64,000 nt of DNA from Chitinophagaceae bacterium (GTDB lineage: Bacteria > Bacteroidota > Bacteroidia > Chitinophagales > Chitinophagaceae). Both the position numbers and the translations under genes were made by a program. Of the stretch, positions 1 through 8,236 are shown piece by piece. Position 1 is the first letter of the stretch. Each line of letters begins with the position of its first letter. The stretch is from the NCBI GenBank assembly GCA_019752295.1, contig JAIEMK010000002.1:1-64000 (forward strand), read 5' to 3'. Below the pieces are notes generated by a model. It had not been told where the DNA came from. It was given only the letters and a program-made list of their open reading frames with translations, and ran no database searches.

Positions 1-2
1 GG

Positions 3-272
3 GTAATGGGTATATATGATACTTCCACTGGAGGAGTTACAGGGACAGTAGCAGATCCCAGATTAATCTTTACGGCAGCACTTAAATTAAATGCTTCGAT
101 ATTGATTCTCGCCCACAACCACCCTTCCGGAAATCTCAATCCCAGTGAGGCTGATAAATCAATAACCACTAAGATAGCCGCAGCTGCAAAATTTCTGGAT
201 TTACAGGTCAATGATCACATAATTGTAACCACGGAAAGTTATTTTTCATTCGCAGATGAAGGGCTTGTATAA
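3..272 (+). CDS. RadC-like JAB-domain protein, 5' part outside window
   Basis: This is the C-terminal part of a RadC/JAB1-MPN family protein. The reading frame is open to the window edge, so the start lies outside. The visible 89 codons contain the metal-binding signature HNHPSGN followed by a conserved S-x-x-D (SEADKSIT), which is diagnostic for the family. RadC-like proteins of this short type are frequent in Bacteroidota mobile elements; their biochemical role is not settled. It lies just upstream of mobilization genes on the same strand and ends in an intrinsic terminator that overlaps the stop codon. Cargo of the neighbouring element is likely, but this is inference. Confidence 0.85.
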   Translation, partial: VMGIYDTSTGGVTGTVADPRLIFTAALKLNASILILAHNHPSGNLNPSEADKSITTKIAAAAKFLDLQVNDHIIVTTESYFSFADEGLV

Positions 273-283
273 GCCCTTTTTTT
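259..283 (+). terminator. Intrinsic terminator of the RadC-like gene
   Basis: An 8-bp perfect stem (AAGGGCTT/AAGCCCTT) with loop GTAT is followed by seven T. The 5' arm lies in the last codons and the stop codon sits in the loop and 3' arm. Confidence 0.85.
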
Positions 284-392
284 ATTCAGGAAATCCCTTT
301 CCACCTGGGCAGAATTTGCCCCCGTCTTTTTTCTTGATTGAGCCCTTGGTAACTTTATTCTTTAGCAATTAGTCCGCCTGTACCCGCGTCCG

Positions 393-429
393 GCAAGATG
401 TACAAACGTGTCCACGTTTGAAATCTTGC
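393..429. other. Nested palindrome, candidate oriT/nic region
   Basis: Between the RadC-like gene and the mobilization genes lies a two-level inverted repeat: outer arms GCAAGAT (393-399) and ATCTTGC (423-429), inner arms AAACGT (404-409) and ACGTTT (414-419). No T-run follows, so it is not a terminator. Inverted repeats directly upstream of a MobC/relaxase pair are the usual place for an origin of transfer. The nick site cannot be read from sequence alone. The rest of the 284-492 gap shows no gene. Confidence 0.45.
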
Positions 430-492
430 CCCTTCACTCGGGACTCGTGCGGGGGACAGGAAAAAAGTTAGAAACTGTGAAAATGATCCGTG

Positions 493-888
493 ATGAAGAA
501 ACCCGAAAATGAAGTACGAAACCTTGTCCTGAAAGTCAGAATCAATGCCGTAGAGAAAACCCAACTTAAAAAGCTGCAAAAACAAAGCACTGAAAGATCA
601 CTTAGCAATTATGTGCGTAAAGTGGCTTTGCAAAAACCGGTTACCATTACTTACCGAAACCAGTCAGCTGATGATTTTTTAAAAGACATGCTCGATTTGC
701 GCAAACAGCTTAACGGAATTGGCAACAATTTTAACCAGGCTGTTCACAAACTTCACACCCTTGATCGTATCCCTGATTTCCGGGAATGGATTAGGGAACA
801 GCAGGCAGCACAAAAACAGATTGTGCAAAGTATTGAAACCATCCGTTTACGCATGAATCAACTCTACGAACAATGGTTGCAAAAATAA
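493..888 (+). CDS. MobC-like relaxosome accessory protein
   Basis: This 131-aa protein resembles the Bacteroidota plasmid/transposon mobilization proteins of the MobC type. The N-terminal part looks like a ribbon-helix-helix DNA-binding segment (KVRINAVEKTQLKKL followed by SLSNYVRKVAL). The middle carries the typical LRKQLNGIGNNFNQAVHKLH helix, and the C-terminus is a long charged helix. Such proteins bind near oriT and help the relaxase open the DNA. ATG at 493 is preferred over the overlapping GTG at 490. Its end overlaps the relaxase start by 16 bp, which suggests translational coupling. Confidence 0.8.
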   Translation: MKKPENEVRNLVLKVRINAVEKTQLKKLQKQSTERSLSNYVRKVALQKPVTITYRNQSADDFLKDMLDLRKQLNGIGNNFNQAVHKLHTLDRIPDFREWIREQQAAQKQIVQSIETIRLRMNQLYEQWLQK

Positions 889-2102
889 CAACCCCCTCCA
901 CGATAAATGCGGCCCTGAACTACAACGAAAATAAAGTAGCCCAGGAAAAAGCTGAATGTTTACATGCGTCAGGTTATTTACGTGAGGTAAGTGACATGAA
1001 TTTTTACCAAAAACTCGAAGGCTTTGAAAGATTAAATAAACTCAATGATCGGGCAACTACCAAGACACTTCATATCTCCCTCAATTTTGATCCTTCTGAA
1101 AAATTATCCAATAATAAATTAATTGAAATCGCAAATCAGTATATGGAAATGATTGGTTTTGGAGATCAACCCTTTCTTGTATATAAACACAAAGATGCAG
1201 GCCATCCACATATTCATTTGGTGACTACTACCATACAGGCTGATGGTAAAAGAATCAATACCCATAATATCGGACGCAATCAGTCAGAAAAAGCCAGGAA
1301 GGAAATTGAAAATTTGCATGGACTTGTTAAAGCAGAAAATCAAAAGCGGTCAACCAATTTAAAAATCATTCCTGCCAATGCTGAAAAAGTAAATTATGGG
1401 AAGACCGAAACAAAGACCAGTATCAATAATGTGGTTGCAGCTGTTTTAAATACCTATCTCTTTGCCTCCCTTCCCGAATTTAATGCCATCCTAAAAGGGT
1501 ACAATGTAGTAGCTGACCGTGGCGAGGAAGATGGACGGATATATAAACACAGAGGGCTCGTTTACCGGATACTGGATTCGGATGGAAACAAAATAGGTGT
1601 TCCGATCAAATCCAGTTTATTACTTGGCAAACCAACCCTTGACAAATTGGAAAACCTGTTTGAGAAAAATAAAGCCTTGAAAGAAACATTCAGAATGCCT
1701 TTAAAAAAATCAATTGATGATGCCTTATCTAAGAAACCAAATGACATGAATGAACTGATCCATTTATTGGGAAAGCTAAATATCAGCGTAGTCCTGCGAC
1801 ATAGTGAGGAAGGAAGAATATATGGTATCACATTCGTGGATCACAGTAATAAAACAGTATTTAATGGAAGTGAAGTTGGGAAGGCATATAGCGCAGCGCA
1901 TTTAATTCAAAAACTAACCACCAATAAAACACAGGAACCGAAACAAACACATAAAACAAACCATCAAGAATTGAACAATGATCAATCACTCAATTCAAAC
2001 CTGTTAGAGATTTTGCTAACACCACAGAATGAATTTGACTATACACCGGGTCAGTTATTGAAAAAGAAACGCAAACGTAAAAAAAGATCATTGGGATTAT
2101 AA
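873..2102 (+). CDS. Relaxase / mobilization nuclease (MobB-like, MOBP family)
   Basis: This is a 409-aa relaxase. The metal-binding histidine motif HPHIHLV is at residues 111-117, preceded by the usual partner segment FLVYKHKDAGHPH. The TLHISLNFDPSE strand near residue 65 fits the N-terminal relaxase domain (PF03432). The family nicks oriT and stays covalently bound to the 5' end through a Tyr; candidate Tyr residues lie in the first 35 residues. The C-terminal half is less conserved and ends in a very basic tail (KKKRKRKKR). It sits between the MobC-like gene (16-bp overlap) and the coupling protein (19-bp gap), forming one transfer operon. The length is normal and the reading frame intact. 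Confidence 0.9.
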   Translation: MVAKITTPSTINAALNYNENKVAQEKAECLHASGYLREVSDMNFYQKLEGFERLNKLNDRATTKTLHISLNFDPSEKLSNNKLIEIANQYMEMIGFGDQPFLVYKHKDAGHPHIHLVTTTIQADGKRINTHNIGRNQSEKARKEIENLHGLVKAENQKRSTNLKIIPANAEKVNYGKTETKTSINNVVAAVLNTYLFASLPEFNAILKGYNVVADRGEEDGRIYKHRGLVYRILDSDGNKIGVPIKSSLLLGKPTLDKLENLFEKNKALKETFRMPLKKSIDDALSKKPNDMNELIHLLGKLNISVVLRHSEEGRIYGITFVDHSNKTVFNGSEVGKAYSAAHLIQKLTTNKTQEPKQTHKTNHQELNNDQSLNSNLLEILLTPQNEFDYTPGQLLKKKRKRKKRSLGL

Positions 2103-2121
2103 ACAAGTAAACTAAAACATT

Positions 2122-4095
2122 ATGTCAGCTACCGGAGAAAATGAAATGGGGTTAAGGAAGATTCTTGACATGACAAGACTGGCAAGCATATTTGTCTTGC
2201 TGCTGCACTTTTATTTTTATTGTTACGGAGCCTTTAGGCAGTGGGGAATCCAAAGTGGTATCACAGACCGGATCATGGGTAATCTGCTCCATACGGGCTT
2301 ATTTCAGCGGTTTAATGGCTCAAAATGGATTGTATTGGGATTACTGGCCATTTCTTTAATCGGGGCTACCGGCAAAAAAACGGACACTATCAATCCAAAG
2401 ACTATCATTATCATTTTATTTGCAGGGATCACTATATTTTTTGCTGGTTCTTTTATTCTGGAAGTCAATGGCAATATGCAAACCATTGCGGTCACTTATA
2501 TGCTGGTTACAAGCAGTGGGTATTTGTTTATGCTGGCAGGCGGTAGCCGTTTAAGCAGGTTAATACATGAAAGCCTTTCCAAAGATGTATTCAACGAACT
2601 GAATGAAACCTTCCCACAGGAGGAAAGATTGATTCAAAATGAATACTCAGTTAATTATAAAACCCGTTACCTCCTTTCAGATAAAATACGCAACAGTTAT
2701 ATCAACCTGATCAATCCCTTTCGGGGAACCATTGTTTGTGGGACGCCGGGTGCAGGTAAATCATGGTTTATTATCCTTCCCTTAATAAAGCAGATGCTTG
2801 AAAAGGGATATGCCATGTTTATCTATGATTTTAAATACGACGACCTTTCTAAACCGGCCTATAACTGGATGTTGGCCAACCAGAATAAATTCAAACAACC
2901 CCCATCTTTTTATTCGATAAATTTTGATAACCTCGCCAGTTCACATCGCTGCAATCCGCTGGATCCGCAAAGTATGCAGGATATAACCGATGCTACCGAA
3001 TCGGCCCGAACAATTTTGTTAGGACTCAACCGTGAATGGATCAAACGCCAGGGTGATTTTTTTGTAGAGTCGCCCATCAATTTTGTAACCGCCGTAATCT
3101 GGTATTTGCGTAAATACGGGAATGGCTGCTTTTGTACACTTCCCCATGTTATTGAAATGATCCAGGTGAATTACGAAGAGTTGTTCCCGGTACTAAATAC
3201 AGAGCCGGAAATACAAGTATTAATGAACCCCTTTGTAACCGCTTATGAAAATGATGCAATGGAACAATTGGAAGGTCAGGTTGCAAGTGCCAAAATTTGT
3301 CTTGCGCGTCTTGCCTCACCGCAAATTTATTGGGTGCTTTCTGGAAATGATTTTACCCTCGATATTAATAACCCTGAACATCCCAAAATTGTTTGCGTGG
3401 GCAATAATCCTGAAAAGCAGGCGATCTATGGAGCCGTTCTGTCACTTTACATCTCGCGATTGGTCAAGATTGTCAATAAAAAGGGAAAGCAAAAATGTGC
3501 GTTGGTGTTTGACGAGTTCCCCACCATTTTTTTCAACAACATGGATTCGCTGATCGCGACAGCCCGCAGTAACAAGGTCGCCCCCGTTTTAGGAATGCAG
3601 GACTTTAGCCAGTTAAGAAAAGATTATGGCAAGGAACAGGCTGATGTGATTGTCAATATTTGTGGAAACTTGATCAGCGGACAAGTCATGGGTGATAGTG
3701 CTAAATTATTGTCGGAGCGATTCGGTAAAATCATGCAGGATCGCCAAAGCCTTTCCATAAACCGGACAGATACATCGGTTAGCAAATCCATGCAATTGGA
3801 ATATGCAGTGCCCGCTTCCAAGATTTCCGCTCTTTCATCTGGTGAATTCGTCGGTATGGTTTCCGATGATCCAAATGAAAAAATAAAGCTCAAAAAGTTT
3901 CATGCTGAGGTAATCAATAACACCGATGCTATTAATGCGGAAATGGGCAAATTTAAGGACATTCCTGCCGTCAGGGAATTGGATACGCAACAGGTAATCG
4001 ATAACTACTATCAAGTCAAACAGGATATCACAATGCTAATTGAACAGGAAGTCTACAAATTGGAAATAAAGGATGAGGAATTAGATGAATTATAA
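2122..4095 (+). CDS. VirD4/TraG-like type IV coupling protein
   Basis: This 657-aa membrane ATPase links the relaxosome to a conjugation channel. Several hydrophobic segments span roughly residues 15-150. Walker A is GTPGAGKS at 207-214. Walker B is ALVFDEFP with Asp464-Glu465. The segment ATARSNKVAPVLGMQDFSQL, followed by VNICGNLISGQ, is typical of the TraG/VirD4 motor. In Bacteroidota this protein is often called MobC or TraG. No mating-pair-formation genes follow, so the element would have to borrow a channel from a co-resident conjugative element, unless such genes lie left of the window. Confidence 0.9.
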   Translation: MSATGENEMGLRKILDMTRLASIFVLLLHFYFYCYGAFRQWGIQSGITDRIMGNLLHTGLFQRFNGSKWIVLGLLAISLIGATGKKTDTINPKTIIIILFAGITIFFAGSFILEVNGNMQTIAVTYMLVTSSGYLFMLAGGSRLSRLIHESLSKDVFNELNETFPQEERLIQNEYSVNYKTRYLLSDKIRNSYINLINPFRGTIVCGTPGAGKSWFIILPLIKQMLEKGYAMFIYDFKYDDLSKPAYNWMLANQNKFKQPPSFYSINFDNLASSHRCNPLDPQSMQDITDATESARTILLGLNREWIKRQGDFFVESPINFVTAVIWYLRKYGNGCFCTLPHVIEMIQVNYEELFPVLNTEPEIQVLMNPFVTAYENDAMEQLEGQVASAKICLARLASPQIYWVLSGNDFTLDINNPEHPKIVCVGNNPEKQAIYGAVLSLYISRLVKIVNKKGKQKCALVFDEFPTIFFNNMDSLIATARSNKVAPVLGMQDFSQLRKDYGKEQADVIVNICGNLISGQVMGDSAKLLSERFGKIMQDRQSLSINRTDTSVSKSMQLEYAVPASKISALSSGEFVGMVSDDPNEKIKLKKFHAEVINNTDAINAEMGKFKDIPAVRELDTQQVIDNYYQVKQDITMLIEQEVYKLEIKDEELDEL

Positions 4096-4269
4096 CCAAT
4101 TCAATTTTCTACCGCGCTGAAACCATTTTATTGCACCTGATACAAGAAAAATGTAGCGAATAATTGTTGCGAAATATTAGCCAGATTCTTAGTAAATTTA
4201 TAAGGCATTAATATTTAAAGCTCTTTCACACTCATCAGAATTTTTGCAAAAGAACGAAGTTGTTTTTTG

Positions 4270-4291
4270 TCACCTGCAAATCACCTGCAAA
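4270..4291. repeat. Tandem 11-bp direct repeat
   Basis: The 11-mer TCACCTGCAAA is repeated twice without spacer, between the coupling-protein gene and tRNA-Leu. The 4096-4302 gap otherwise holds no recognizable gene. Its place near the supposed element end would suit a recombinase arm site, but this is only a guess. Confidence 0.5.
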
Positions 4292-4302
4292 TCCCTTAAA
4301 AA

Positions 4303-4330
4303 TCAAAAAGACCCACCGAAGTGAGTCTTT
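4303..4330 (-). terminator. Intrinsic terminator of the tRNA-Gly/tRNA-Leu unit
   Basis: On the minus strand a stem AAAGAC/GTCTTT is extended by three more pairs after one mismatch and capped by a TTCG loop. It is followed by a T-rich run and lies about 20 nt after the 3' end of tRNA-Leu. Confidence 0.7.
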
Positions 4331-4350
4331 CTAACTGATTGAAAATCAAG

Positions 4351-4436
4351 TGCCCCAGGCGGGAATTGAACCCGCACTCGCGTTGCGGCGAACAGGATTT
4401 TAAGTCCTGCGTGTCTACCAGTTCCACCACCAAGGC
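4351..4436 (-). tRNA. tRNA-Leu (anticodon TAA)
   Basis: This 86-nt tRNA folds with acceptor GCCTTGG, D-arm, an anticodon stem-loop with TAA, a long variable arm (class II, as expected for Leu) and T-arm GCGGGTTCAATTCCCGC. The CCA end is not encoded. Its 3' end faces the mobilization module, which makes it a plausible integration target. It is second in a unit behind tRNA-Gly. Confidence 0.95.
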
Positions 4437-4443
4437 TTCCCAG

Positions 4444-4473
4444 AAAAAAAAATCCCGAACCGCCAACGCGGGA
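4444..4473 (-). terminator. Possible terminator or processing hairpin between the tRNAs
   Basis: On the minus strand a 5-bp stem TCCCG/CGGGA with an 11-nt loop is followed by nine T. It lies between tRNA-Gly and tRNA-Leu. The stem is short, so partial read-through or use as a processing site is possible. Confidence 0.4.
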
Positions 4474-4480
4474 CGGGACT

Positions 4481-4556
<76 letters not shown>

Positions 4557-4624
4557 GGTTGTATATCTCACCTTTGCTAAAGCTTTGGTGGATAAATTTG
4601 TAAAGAACTTTTAAATTGGGAGTG

Positions 4625-4654
4625 CAAAAATAGCAATCTGAAGTTCCTGACAAA
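4625..4654 (-). promoter_or_regulatory. Bacteroidota-type promoter of the tRNA unit
   Basis: On the minus strand the -7 box TATTTTTG matches TAnnTTTG, with TTTG 18 nt upstream. It lies 68 bp before tRNA-Gly. Confidence 0.65.
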
Positions 4655-4668
4655 ATTTTTTTTACAAT

Positions 4669-4872
4669 TTATTTATACTCAGGGGTGTATTTCGTACTTC
4701 CCTGAATCTCAATATCCGGCTTTCCTTTGTACCGCTGGTTGTACATACGGTAACATCCACCCAATACAAATGAGAGAATACAAAACACTTGTAAATAAAA
4801 TAAGAACCTAGAAGAACTTACCCAATTCTTGGTAAAATCTTTTTCAGAAGTGGTATTTGTTTCGTTTGACAT
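4669..4872 (-). CDS. Small single-span membrane protein, unknown function
   Basis: This 67-aa protein has a polar N-terminus, one membrane segment (FLFYLQVFCILSFVLGG, about residues 24-40) and a charged tail ending in YTPEYK. I do not recognize the family. A -7 box TATTTTTG lies about 15-25 nt before the ATG, which supports real expression. It is flanked by the tRNA unit and a glycosyltransferase, both on the same strand. Confidence 0.55.
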   Translation of the reverse strand: MSNETNTTSEKDFTKNWVSSSRFLFYLQVFCILSFVLGGCYRMYNQRYKGKPDIEIQGSTKYTPEYK

Positions 4873-4922
4873 ATTTATCTATTGCGTTGCAAAAATAGGG
4901 TTCGCCGGCAAATTTTTAAAAC

Positions 4923-5942
4923 CTATTTTCCAACTATTTTTTGAAAGCTTGTTTTTTGTTTAATAAAGTATTGCCAAACCACCGACCCTTTGTAAACGCC
5001 TTCCAGCTTATTTAAAGGTTGTTTTCTAAGTCCATGCCTACGAACTGGTTTAAATGCCCACGCAATTAGGGCAATATGTGCCCTCACAATTGCCGTAAAA
5101 AAATAGATATCGCCTGTTAATAAACCCTTCCATGCCGATATTCCATCCAAACCAAGCCTCACTGGCAATTTCCAAATCAATTCATGCATTGGTAAATTTT
5201 TGCATAACATAATGAGGTTATTGCGGAAATTCAAAAACACTTTCTTACCCCCTCTTGGTAAAGTACCTGCGCCTACATGATATACTACCGAGGCAGGACA
5301 AGCCATAATATGATAACCTGCCAACTGCATTCGCCAACATAGATCTATTTCTTCCTGATGCGCAAAAAAAACTGCGTCGAGTCCGCCCATTTCTTTATAA
5401 ACAGCAGCCCTTACAAACATGGCTGCACCTGATGCCCAGAAAATTTTTTGGCTTTGATTGTATTGCGACTGATCGGCTTCACAAACATCAAAAACCCTTC
5501 CCCTCGAAAAAGGATAACCCAAAGTATCGATCCATCCTCCTGAAGCACCAGCGTATTCGAATAAATGCGGATTAAAATAGGAAAGCAATTTAGGCTGGCA
5601 AGCTGCTGTTGAAGGGTTTGCTTCCATCAACTCAACGATGGGTTCAATCCAACCCGGTGTAACAGATACATCTGAATTTAATAACACAAAATAATCTGAT
5701 GCAATTTGCGACAAAGCCCAATTATATCCACCCGCAAAACCTTGGTTCTGCTGATTGATCAAAATTTCAACCGTTGCAAAATGGGTCTTTACAAAATCAA
5801 CTGAATCGTCTGTTGAAGCATTATCAGCAAGTATGATTCTTTTATTGTTATAGGTAGACGCGAGTACTGAAGGCAAAAAATTTTCTAAATGTTTTCTGCC
5901 ATTATAATTAAGAATAACGATCGCAACACCGGGTGATACCAA
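4923..5942 (-). CDS. Family 2 glycosyltransferase
   Basis: This is a GT-A fold glycosyltransferase of about 339 aa. It begins VAIVILNYNGRKHL, has the nucleotide-binding ADNASTDDS segment, the metal-binding region LLNSDVSV, and the acceptor-side motif HQEEIDLCWRM typical of rhamnosyltransferase-like GT2 enzymes. The C-terminal part is hydrophobic and probably membrane-associated. The start is uncertain: an ATG lies at 5978, but a promoter-like TATTTTCG lies between it and the conserved domain. TTG at 5942 fits the domain start better. The sugar donor and acceptor cannot be read from the sequence. Confidence 0.85.
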   Translation of the reverse strand: MVSPGVAIVILNYNGRKHLENFLPSVLASTYNNKRIILADNASTDDSVDFVKTHFATVEILINQQNQGFAGGYNWALSQIASDYFVLLNSDVSVTPGWIEPIVELMEANPSTAACQPKLLSYFNPHLFEYAGASGGWIDTLGYPFSRGRVFDVCEADQSQYNQSQKIFWASGAAMFVRAAVYKEMGGLDAVFFAHQEEIDLCWRMQLAGYHIMACPASVVYHVGAGTLPRGGKKVFLNFRNNLIMLCKNLPMHELIWKLPVRLGLDGISAWKGLLTGDIYFFTAIVRAHIALIAWAFKPVRRHGLRKQPLNKLEGVYKGSVVWQYFIKQKTSFQKIVGK

Positions 5943-6018
5943 AATAAATATTTGTGCGAAAATAAGGGAAGCTGACAAATCCTTTCAGTAATTATACATT
6001 GTGTGCTCTTTTTTTCTG

Positions 6019-6049
6019 TTTAATATAGTATCTTGCCAACCTAATTTTG
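6019..6049 (+). promoter_or_regulatory. Promoter upstream of rocD
   Basis: The -7 box TAATTTTG (6042-6049) is preceded at exactly 19 nt by TTTA (6019-6022), one mismatch from TTTG. It would give a rocD leader of about 190 nt. Confidence 0.55.
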
Positions 6050-6053
6050 ACGC

Positions 6054-6116
6054 ATGCGTTTCTTATTATTAAATCTTGATTTCCTCGATCATCCTTGTTG
6101 CTACCGCTTCAAATAG
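6054..6116 (+). CDS. Candidate 20-codon leader peptide upstream of rocD
   Basis: The short frame starts with ATG only 4 nt after the -7 box and ends at TAG. The peptide begins MRFLLLNLD and ends HPCCYRFK. The Cys-Cys-Tyr codons (6096-6104) form one arm of a hairpin with GTAGCAA (6119-6125). That arm can alternatively pair further downstream (see the regulatory entry). A 20-codon frame can arise by chance, so the call rests on its position and the hairpin overlap. No family is recognized. Confidence 0.35.
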   Translation: MRFLLLNLDFLDHPCCYRFK

Positions 6117-6174
6117 CAGTAGCAAACAGTCGCACGCATTTTTAAACCTTCGGTTTTTCGGTCTCTGTTGCTAT
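6098..6174 (+). promoter_or_regulatory. Competing hairpins in the rocD leader
   Basis: TTGCTAC (6098-6104) can pair with GTAGCAA (6119-6125), extended by three pairs beyond one mismatch. The segment GTAGCAAACAG (6119-6129) can instead pair with CTGTTGCTAT (6165-6174), giving 10 pairs with one bulge. A small hairpin AAACC/GGTTT with a short T-run lies between them (6144-6158). The two long pairings exclude each other. The rest of the leader to 6241 is AT-rich and shows nothing more. Confidence 0.4.
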
Positions 6175-6241
6175 CAATTAGTGCATTTTAAAGAGATTCC
6201 CAATTGGGTTTAAGATATTTAAATAATTTATAATTTATTCA

Positions 6242-7474
6242 ATGAGTCATCAGCATTTATCAGAGCGAACGAACGCATTTTTAGAAACAGAATTGAAATA
6301 TGGAGCGCATAATTATCATCCTTTACCCGTAGTATTAGAGAGAGGCGAAGGTGTTTTTTTATACGATGTAGACGGCAAAAGGTATTACGATTTTCTGAGT
6401 GGTTATTCTGCAGTGAATCAGGGGCATTGCCATCCTGCCATTATTGCTTCCTTAATTGAGCAGGCAAAAAAATTAACGCTTACCTCCCGAGCTTTCCACA
6501 ACAATTTGCTCGGCGAGTATTCGAAATTCATTACAGCATATTTTGGATACGATAAAGTATTGCCAATGAATACCGGAGTAGAAGGTGGAGAAACGGCCAT
6601 TAAGTTAGCCCGCCGCTGGGCTTATACTAAAAAGGGAGTGGCAGAGAATCAGGCAAAAATAATTTTTGCAGAAGGTAATTTCTGGGGACGCACCATGGCT
6701 GCTATTTCGTCTTCAACCGATCCAAGTAGTTATAAAGGCTTCGGTCCATTTATGCCCGGATTCGGACTCGTACCCTATAACGATTTAGTGGCTTTGGAAG
6801 AAGCATTAAAAGATGAGAATGTGGCTGCATTTATGGTAGAGCCCATTCAGGGCGAAGCCGGTGTTGTGTTACCAGATGAGGGTTATCTTAGTTCGGTAAG
6901 GTTGCTATGCAGCAAATACAATGTTTTGTTTATTGCTGACGAAATACAAACTGGTTTGGCAAGAACTGGAAAAATGCTTGCCTGCGATCACGAAAATGCA
7001 AGGCCCGATATATTGATTCTCGGCAAAGCCTTGAGTGGCGGGGTTTTGCCGGTGTCGGCAGTTTTAGCAGACGACCATATCATGATGAATATTCATCCCG
7101 GCGAACATGGCTCTACTTACGGTGGAAATCCACTCGCCTGTGCAGTTGCCATTACAGCGCTTACCGTTTTAAAAGAAGAAAAGATGGCAGAAAATGCTAC
7201 GGTGATGGGAGAATTATTGAGATCGGAATTAGCAAAATTAAATTCTCCATTTATTACAACTATCAGAGGAAAAGGTTTGCTGAATGCAATTGTTATAAAA
7301 CATGCAAACCCTGATGCATCATGGGATTTATGTCTTGAACTAAAAGAAAATGGGTTGTTGGCAAAACCAACACACGGCGATAAAATTCGTTTCGCTCCGC
7401 CCTTGATCATTACAAAAGACCAAACGCTCGAAGCAGTTGATATCATTCATCGGTCGCTCAAAATACTAGCATAA
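6242..7474 (+). CDS. rocD: Ornithine--oxo-acid aminotransferase
   Basis: This 410-aa class-III PLP aminotransferase converts ornithine and 2-oxoglutarate to glutamate semialdehyde and glutamate in the cytoplasm, linking arginine and proline metabolism. Typical family segments are [16 protein letters not shown] near the N-terminus (diagnostic for ornithine aminotransferase), [42 protein letters not shown] and the PLP lysine in [10 protein letters not shown] (Lys262). The length matches the family. It stands alone with its own promoter, a structured leader and a downstream bidirectional terminator, so it is monocistronic. The leader suggests post-initiation control, possibly by a peptide. Confidence 0.95.
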   Translation: MSHQHLSERTNAFLETELKYGAHNYHPLPVVLERGEGVFLYDVDGKRYYDFLSGYSAVNQGHCHPAIIASLIEQAKKLTLTSRAFHNNLLGEYSKFITAYFGYDKVLPMNTGVEGGETAIKLARRWAYTKKGVAENQAKIIFAEGNFWGRTMAAISSSTDPSSYKGFGPFMPGFGLVPYNDLVALEEALKDENVAAFMVEPIQGEAGVVLPDEGYLSSVRLLCSKYNVLFIADEIQTGLARTGKMLACDHENARPDILILGKALSGGVLPVSAVLADDHIMMNIHPGEHGSTYGGNPLACAVAITALTVLKEEKMAENATVMGELLRSELAKLNSPFITTIRGKGLLNAIVIKHANPDASWDLCLELKENGLLAKPTHGDKIRFAPPLIITKDQTLEAVDIIHRSLKILA

Positions 7475-7480
7475 CGATAT

Positions 7481-7512
7481 AGCCCTCAGCAATCAGGTTG
7501 AGGGCTTTTTTA
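7481..7512. terminator. Bidirectional terminator after rocD
   Basis: An 8-bp perfect stem AGCCCTCA/TGAGGGCT with a 10-nt loop is followed by six T on the plus strand. It sits between convergent rocD and the minus-strand membrane protein and overlaps the latter's stop region. Confidence 0.85.
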
Positions 7513-7911
7513 TTGTTCCTGACTGACCGCCATTTTTGGAAACAAGCTCATTAGCAACATTATGGCTGCGCAAATAACTAAAACATAAAGTGCAGGTTGT
7601 TTTTCGGGACATTCTCCTCCCCTGCACATGGAGAAAATTAAAAAGTTCTTAGCTGCCCATGCCATATTCATTGCTCCTAGAAAAACATTCGTTCTTTTAG
7701 CCCAAACTTTTGATACGAAAAAGCAAATAATCATGATGGTAGCAAAGAAACCATGCGATTGAATCTGACTACCGAAATTCAATTCAGCACTTGCTTTCCC
7801 ATTAATACCAGTTAGATAAATCTGTAGAGATGGAATATATACCCAAGGTAGTGTACAAACCACTATCAGGATAATTGCTGTTGCGATTCCGATATATTGA
7901 GAATATTTCAT
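7510..7911 (-). CDS. Four-span membrane protein, unknown function
   Basis: This 133-aa hydrophobic protein has about four membrane segments: IGIATAIILIVVCTLPWVYI, FFATIMIICFFVSKVW, VFLGAMNMAWAAKNFLIF and LYVLVICAAIMLLMSLF. A conserved-looking loop CRGGECP holds two cysteines. I do not recognize the family. The frame could be extended upstream to 7947, but that extension consists of an interspersed 83-bp repeat. ATG at 7911 is therefore chosen; it stands in the same position relative to the repeat as the starts of two other genes in the window. Confidence 0.65.
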   Translation of the reverse strand: MKYSQYIGIATAIILIVVCTLPWVYIPSLQIYLTGINGKASAELNFGSQIQSHGFFATIMIICFFVSKVWAKRTNVFLGAMNMAWAAKNFLIFSMCRGGECPEKQPALYVLVICAAIMLLMSLFPKMAVSQEQ

Positions 7912-7917
7912 TTGATT

Positions 7918-8000
7918 ATTGTTTTTTAATTGCCAAATGGAATTCACCTTTAATCATTCCAGTTGGTGACAACTTCTTGTGATGCTCATTTTATGAATTG
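7918..8000 (-). repeat. 83-bp interspersed repeat, diverged single copy
   Basis: This copy aligns without length change to the units at 52834 and 32757. It is closest to the first unit at 52834, sharing AATTGCCAAATGGAATTC and the segment TTGGT. It ends 6 bp before the start codon at 7911. The remaining 8001-8236 is AT-rich and shows no gene. Confidence 0.75.
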
Positions 8001-8236
8001 ACTTTTATTGATAAGCCCTGCAAGATTACAAAGTTATTGGGCATTTTTTGTACATATTCCTCAAACCATTATATATATTCGAAATATCTATCTAAACTAA
8101 GGGCATAATCTATAAAGCAAGTATCTTTATGGAAGCATCCCCCAATAAAACTGGACAGCAATTTCTTAATTATTTCAATAGAATTTGAAATTGCTCATCC
8201 AAAATAAATTGTAATAAAGTACTCATAATATAGATC

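Noticed and set aside
5943-5978. ATG start at 5978 for the 4923 glycosyltransferase
   Set aside because: The added residues have no family similarity and a promoter-like TATTTTCG lies between this ATG and the domain; kept only as an alternative.
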